This document shows, piece after piece, positions 59,792 through 64,000 of a stretch of 64,000 bases of DNA. Where the stretch lies: positions 1,094,501-1,158,500 of the forward strand of contig JACYXH010000802.1 in the NCBI GenBank assembly GCA_026745465.1, in the 5' to 3' direction. Source of the stretch: Lota lota. Taxonomy: Eukaryota; Chordata; Actinopteri; Gadiformes; Lotidae. Every line of letters starts with the position of its first letter. Within the stretch, counting starts at the first letter, position 1. The notes under the pieces are model-generated. The model ran no database searches. It was not told the origin of the DNA and saw nothing but the letters and a program-made list of their open reading frames with translations. A program made the translations under genes and the position numbers.

Positions 59792-62700
59792 CTATAGGAG
59801 TTCCATACAGTGTAAAGGCTCAAACTCAGGCATTCCTCCATTGTTATAAATGAGGGATCTATATCAATGATGCACTAACGGCCTTGAATGAAAAAAAAAA
59901 AACATTTAGATAATAAAATATAAAGGTTTCTATTGGATGGAATCAGATTAGACAGGTTTTATTGATCCCCTGAGGAAAAATAACAACATTGGGATGCAGA
60001 GAGAGTAGGGGAAAAGCAGAGGCATAAAGGGCAGGAGGATAATGCATTTATGGCATAAACTAATACTATGATATAATTGAATATAGTTGGTAGGTAGACA
60101 GGGGTAGATAAGTTAATAAAGTCATGCTGTTACGTATGTTTTAGGAACAGAGGGTATGTGCTGATATTTTCTTTGACTCGTTGTGAATGAAGTGTATTTT
60201 CAGCATTCTTTTAGCAATGTTAATACCTGACTTGTAGACAGAATGAATTGGTTACTGATCAGAAAAGCTTCGTCTTTGAATATCTCTGGTTTCTCAAGCT
60301 TCAGGTCTTGTGCTATTTCACGGAGCCCAAGTAAGTGATTGTCAATTGCCTTCCCGGTGATAGCCTGTAATGATTAAAGATAGCTTTTTGTTAGGGTATG
60401 TTGTAATTGAATACCATAGTTCTGCATAGCATGATCAAATATTGTCCTTTTTTTATTTACCAGAACCGTGTACTTCGTCTGTGCATTGATTGCCCCTCGT
60501 AACCGGTCCATCTTTTCTGTATCCTGGAAATGGAAATGATATGAATACGTTTTAATTAATATTATTATTGATGTACTGATGTGACCGATGGAATAATGTG
60601 CACTACCAGCATTAAGTTATACTCAGTAGCAGAGCAATGTTCTACACTAAATGGCCTAATATGTGGTGTTTCTGATGCCTGAGCATTTTCATGTTATATT
60701 TTATCTTATGTTTAAACAGTTTGAGTCAGTAATTTTTGTGTTTTCTTATGTTTTATGTTGACAATGTCACCCTAACACCAGCAGTACTAAGAGTATTTGT
60801 AGTTACGTGAGGGCTCCAGCAGGGATAGAACAGAGCTGTTGAGTTTCGTTAACCTCCTTCACCTTTGGGGGAAGGAGGGTTGAGATTGTAATGAAAATAA
60901 GGACATTTCCTGCAACAACTAAACTCTCACAAGATTTCAGAGCGAGACTTCTCCTTGAGCGAGACTTTGTTAGACAAAATAACAAACAGATAGGACCAAG
61001 CAAAAGGTAAAGAAAACATTTAATTTCTCTGAAGGGATACCCTCCATAATGTTGTCAGACACTTATAATAACAATCTGAGACTGTCAGTGGCAAAAACAA
61101 AAACATGTTTAGAGGACGTACGTTGATGGGGCGCTTTTGCCCCTTAGGGTAACATTGCAGCCTGTTTCGCGGCAGCAATGTCTGAGCATTCTCGCCCAAT
61201 ACTGGAATAAAGTGCATTAGTCATGTAGACCTATACATGAGAAAATAAGGTCCAAGTAGAAAAGTCCAGCAGTTATCCTTTAAGGGACACCTTGCTTCCT
61301 CCCCATAAGCATTACATACATGAGGACAGTTTGTCCGCAGTTTGTCCCAAATTCCGTGCATCTTTCATACAAATGCTCCCCTTTTCAGGGCTTTTACGTT
61401 AGCTGCTATATTATTATTGACACTACATGTTGACGAATTCCAATGAGCTGATTATTTCTAATCAGCTCATCGAATTAATTAATAAAGGAAAGAAATGATG
61501 TATAGTTTTGATGAACAGAATTCTAACCACATGCAATGTAGTAAGAGCCACCTTACACTCAATTTCAAATCGGCCATCGCTCTGACAAACTCCAGAGCCT
61601 CGGCTGTAGCTGAGCGGATGTTTTCCACTCTACCTTCCTGAAAACGACGGATGGACGCGCTCTCGTAGGTGGACACCAGGCGTCCATGGCACCTATAGAG
61701 TCAGAAGAAACCCTTCTTAAAGTAGGATGTTTGGTGGATACATAGCTTGCTGTCTGTGGAGACCATATCTAGTCCTGTCTGTGTCTTACTTGTAATAGGC
61801 AAGCTGTAGGGCGACCTGGATGTAGGCGTCCGGGCTCATCTTCTGTTTCTTGATGAACTCCTTCCCGTACTCGTGGAACTTATGAACGTCCATGTCCAAA
61901 TTTCTCACCTGCCTGGATGACCGCAAAATGAAAGTTGGGATTACCAACGTTTGGAGGGAGGGAGAAATGGAGAGAGAGGAAATAAGGAAGAAAGAAAGAC
62001 TGTTGTTTTCTGTGTTTTTGTATTTTGTATTTTTTTTTGGAGAAACTAGAGATTAGACCTGTTGAGTTTCTCTGCAGAAGAGGAGAGGTGCTTGTGGATT
62101 TCTGGAGTGCATTTCCAGCGTAGTCTGCGAGGAGCGGGAAGCTCACTTACACTAGCAGCTCTCACCAGTTTAGACGGACTGCCTATCCTGGGGTCACAAA
62201 GAACCATGTGTTTCAGTTGGTTGCAAAGGGCTGTCGATTCCCAACCTAAAGGTTCTGGGTTTGATCCCCCATGTCCGCAGCGTAGATGTACTAAACACAT
62301 GTTGAGCATGATGTCAAACAGCTCCTTATTTATAACCCTGCATCTGTATTCACGTTGCTTTGGGTAAAAGCCTCTCCTAAATGACTTAATAGTAAATAGC
62401 CCCTTTTAATTACTAAAAACAAATGACTGAGTTTGTACTTACATGTATTTGAGGAGGTACTCTGTGCATTGCACAAGGACGATCCCTTCAAAAGCGGAAT
62501 GCTCACACACCACTCCACAGCAGCCATCGGCTCCTATAACAAACTAACACAGCCATGTTTACTGTTCATCATTTATACACACATTTTGTCATTCACCAGA
62601 CAATCTTATCCAAGCAACTTATGAAGTGAGGCTGAGAACAATCACAATTTGAGTAAGTGTAGAAGCAGTGTTACCAGAACAGTAGATTAAGTTAATTTAC

Positions 62701-63685
62701 AGTCCCAGTCTGATTATCTGACGTACTATTCATTCCACACACCAACATATTAAATGTATGCTGTCTTGGCAGGGTGTCTACATAGACTAGGGAGACGTAT
62801 GAATGATGTAGTTCCAACAAGATTAATTCTTCATCAAAATATGGAGTCCCAGCTAATGATGACTTTGGAAGCAATGGAGTCATCGTCCAATGGGATCTTC
62901 GAGATTCCTCCTAATCATATTCTTCTTTTCTTGGCCATGCGATTATGCCAAAAAAGAGTTGTTTGAGCTTCCTTTCGCTCTTTCTTTCTTACATTCTTTC
63001 TCTCTATCTCTCTCTTTCTTTTCTTTGCTTTCCTGCCTTCTTTCCTCCCTTCTTTTTTCTCAGCTTATAATTAAAAAAATTATAACTAATGTCCGAAACA
63101 AGAACACATGGAAGTAGGCCAAATCCTTTTGGAATACAATCGGTACATCCTACCCCAATAGTAATATATATACTTTTCCATCTCTGCATTACCTGCATGG
63201 GCTTGTCGTACCAGCGGTTTCCCCCGTTCTTAGCCACGCCTCCCCCATGCAGCATCAGCTTGGCCCTGGAGGTGTCAGTCAAATCAAGGCCAGTCGATTG
63301 GTCCAGACACACCAGACATAGGCACCTCTCAATCATATCCAGAGAATCCCTGTTTGTGGACTCTAAAGCAAATAAAACCAAACCATTAACTGCAGAGAAC
63401 ACATCCGCTTGATCCTCCATGCATATGGAAAACAGGCACACATTTATATCAGTTTGAGCTTGTTCAAATTGAATGCAGCTATACATTTCCTGTGTTTAAA
63501 ACCTTACCTTTCATGAGCACCCGACGGGACTCTGCCCACTCTGTGCGACCGTCTGAAGTGAGTAGACCAATAGGAGGGAGGCGCTCCTCCTCGCTTTCGG
63601 CCATTTTAGAGATCTTGTCCAGCTGGGTCAGCAGGTCTCTCTCATTCAGTCGACGGAAGTTGATCACCACGTCCAGGACGAAGAA
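59339..63685 (-). CDS. chat: choline acetyltransferase, last nine coding exons (5' part outside the window)
   Basis: ChAT makes acetylcholine from choline and acetyl-CoA in cholinergic neurons. Exons in transcript order: 63508-63685, 63193-63362, 62443-62543, 62059-62187, 61790-61912, 61557-61692, 60461-60523, 60227-60364, 59339-59791. Phases agree and give 496 residues before the stop at 59339. Recognisable stretches: [82 protein letters not shown] (with the catalytic His), [63 protein letters not shown] and [20 protein letters not shown]. The motif HxxxDG is HSAFEG here. The C-terminal tail is longer than in human and is rich in Asn-Gly-Lys-Pro repeats. It converges on OGDHL and lies beyond the C10orf53 homologue, as in human. 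The first coding exons, and probably the VAChT gene nested in its 5' intron, lie past 64000. Confidence 0.96.
59952..60010 (+). repeat. interspersed repeat fragment (TTTATTGATCCC-type)
   Basis: GACAGGTTTTATTGATCCCC followed by TGAGGAAAAATAACAACATT, inside a CHAT intron. Confidence 0.4.
60524..61556 (-). other. CHAT intron, nothing recognised
   Basis: A 1,033-bp intron between the exon ending KLS and the exon starting DTEKM. No repeat or gene seen. Confidence 0.5.
62196..62400 (+). repeat. tRNA-derived SINE copy in a CHAT intron
   Basis: AACCTAAAGGTTCTGGGTTT, GATCCCCCATGTCC and the end CGTTGCTTTGGGTAAAAGCC. It lies eight bases upstream of the CHAT exon at 62059-62187 (that is, in the intron before it in transcript order). 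Confidence 0.75.
62544..63192 (-). other. CHAT intron with pyrimidine tract
   Basis: A CTTTCTTT/CTCT-rich stretch at about 62970-63060 and possibly a SINE tail fragment at 62585-62640 (ACAATCTTATCCAAGCAACT). Confidence 0.5.
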
Positions 63686-64000
63686 CTACAGAGTAGTAGC
63701 ACTTTGCACTCCATTATTTTGTTTGTACTGAATTGTTTTAAATCCCATTAAAGGACATAGATATATGATGTGAAATGTGTGCCTTTTGAAAACTAATTCA
63801 GCAGATTGCATTTAGAAGATATTCAGCTACAGTCCTCAGAAATCGTCAAATGTAGTTTTTGTTAGTATTTTGATGAATTGTCATTGTATAATACATATTT
63901 TTGTTCCAGCGCTCCTAACTCTTCTAAACTCCCCATACAATGCATCTAAAATACCAGCTGCCACAACACATCATACATTGTCTGCTACAAGCCAAACAAA
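63686..64000 (-). other. CHAT intron running off the window
   Basis: No further CHAT exon is seen before the end. The preceding exon should end just before FFVLDVV. Confidence 0.6.

Overview
The window is vertebrate nuclear DNA, most likely from a teleost fish. All genes are split by GT-AG introns. Long CA/GT microsatellites are dense, and copies of a tRNA-derived SINE are scattered throughout. The protein sequences are clearly vertebrate, and the gene order matches the human 10q11 neighbourhood (PARG, OGDHL, C10orf53, CHAT). I cannot name the species. No bacterial, viral or CRISPR content was seen.

Layout. Positions 1-1337 are upstream sequence. PARG (poly(ADP-ribose) glycohydrolase, + strand) has 17 coding exons from 1338 to 30399. 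Their phases all agree and give 768 residues. A spacer of about 4.4 kb (30400-34855) follows; it holds a 46-bp near-perfect palindrome and a candidate non-coding first exon of the next gene. OGDHL (2-oxoglutarate dehydrogenase-like E1, + strand) has 22 coding exons from 34856 to 55128. Exon 18 is 2 nt short of the expected frame and runs into a stop. A three-exon gene on the - strand (56337-56979) encodes a 92-residue homologue of C10orf53 (UPF0728) and has no long open reading frame. OGDHL and this gene point tail to tail, and their candidate poly(A) signals lie only about 32 bp apart. CHAT (choline acetyltransferase, - strand) occupies 59339-63685 with its last nine coding exons; its 5' part lies beyond the window.

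The genes do not form a pathway. PARG removes poly(ADP-ribose). OGDHL belongs to the mitochondrial 2-oxoglutarate dehydrogenase family. CHAT makes acetylcholine. C10orf53 has no known function. Their grouping is conserved synteny.

Introns hold most of the repeats: a 35-bp minisatellite (13583-14577), a 23-bp-type minisatellite beginning at a PARG splice donor (20232-20965), an 870-bp CAC/CAT tract (36985-37850), a (GT)66 run that is itself a splice donor (40881-41013), a 69-bp triplication ending on a splice acceptor (43385-43592), a MITE-like element (42334-42677) and a 1.8-kb interspersed element with internal 155-bp repeats (44944-46741). I found no evidence for an undescribed multi-gene system. 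The items most worth checking are the OGDHL frameshift, the repeats that form or touch splice sites, and the palindrome upstream of OGDHL.
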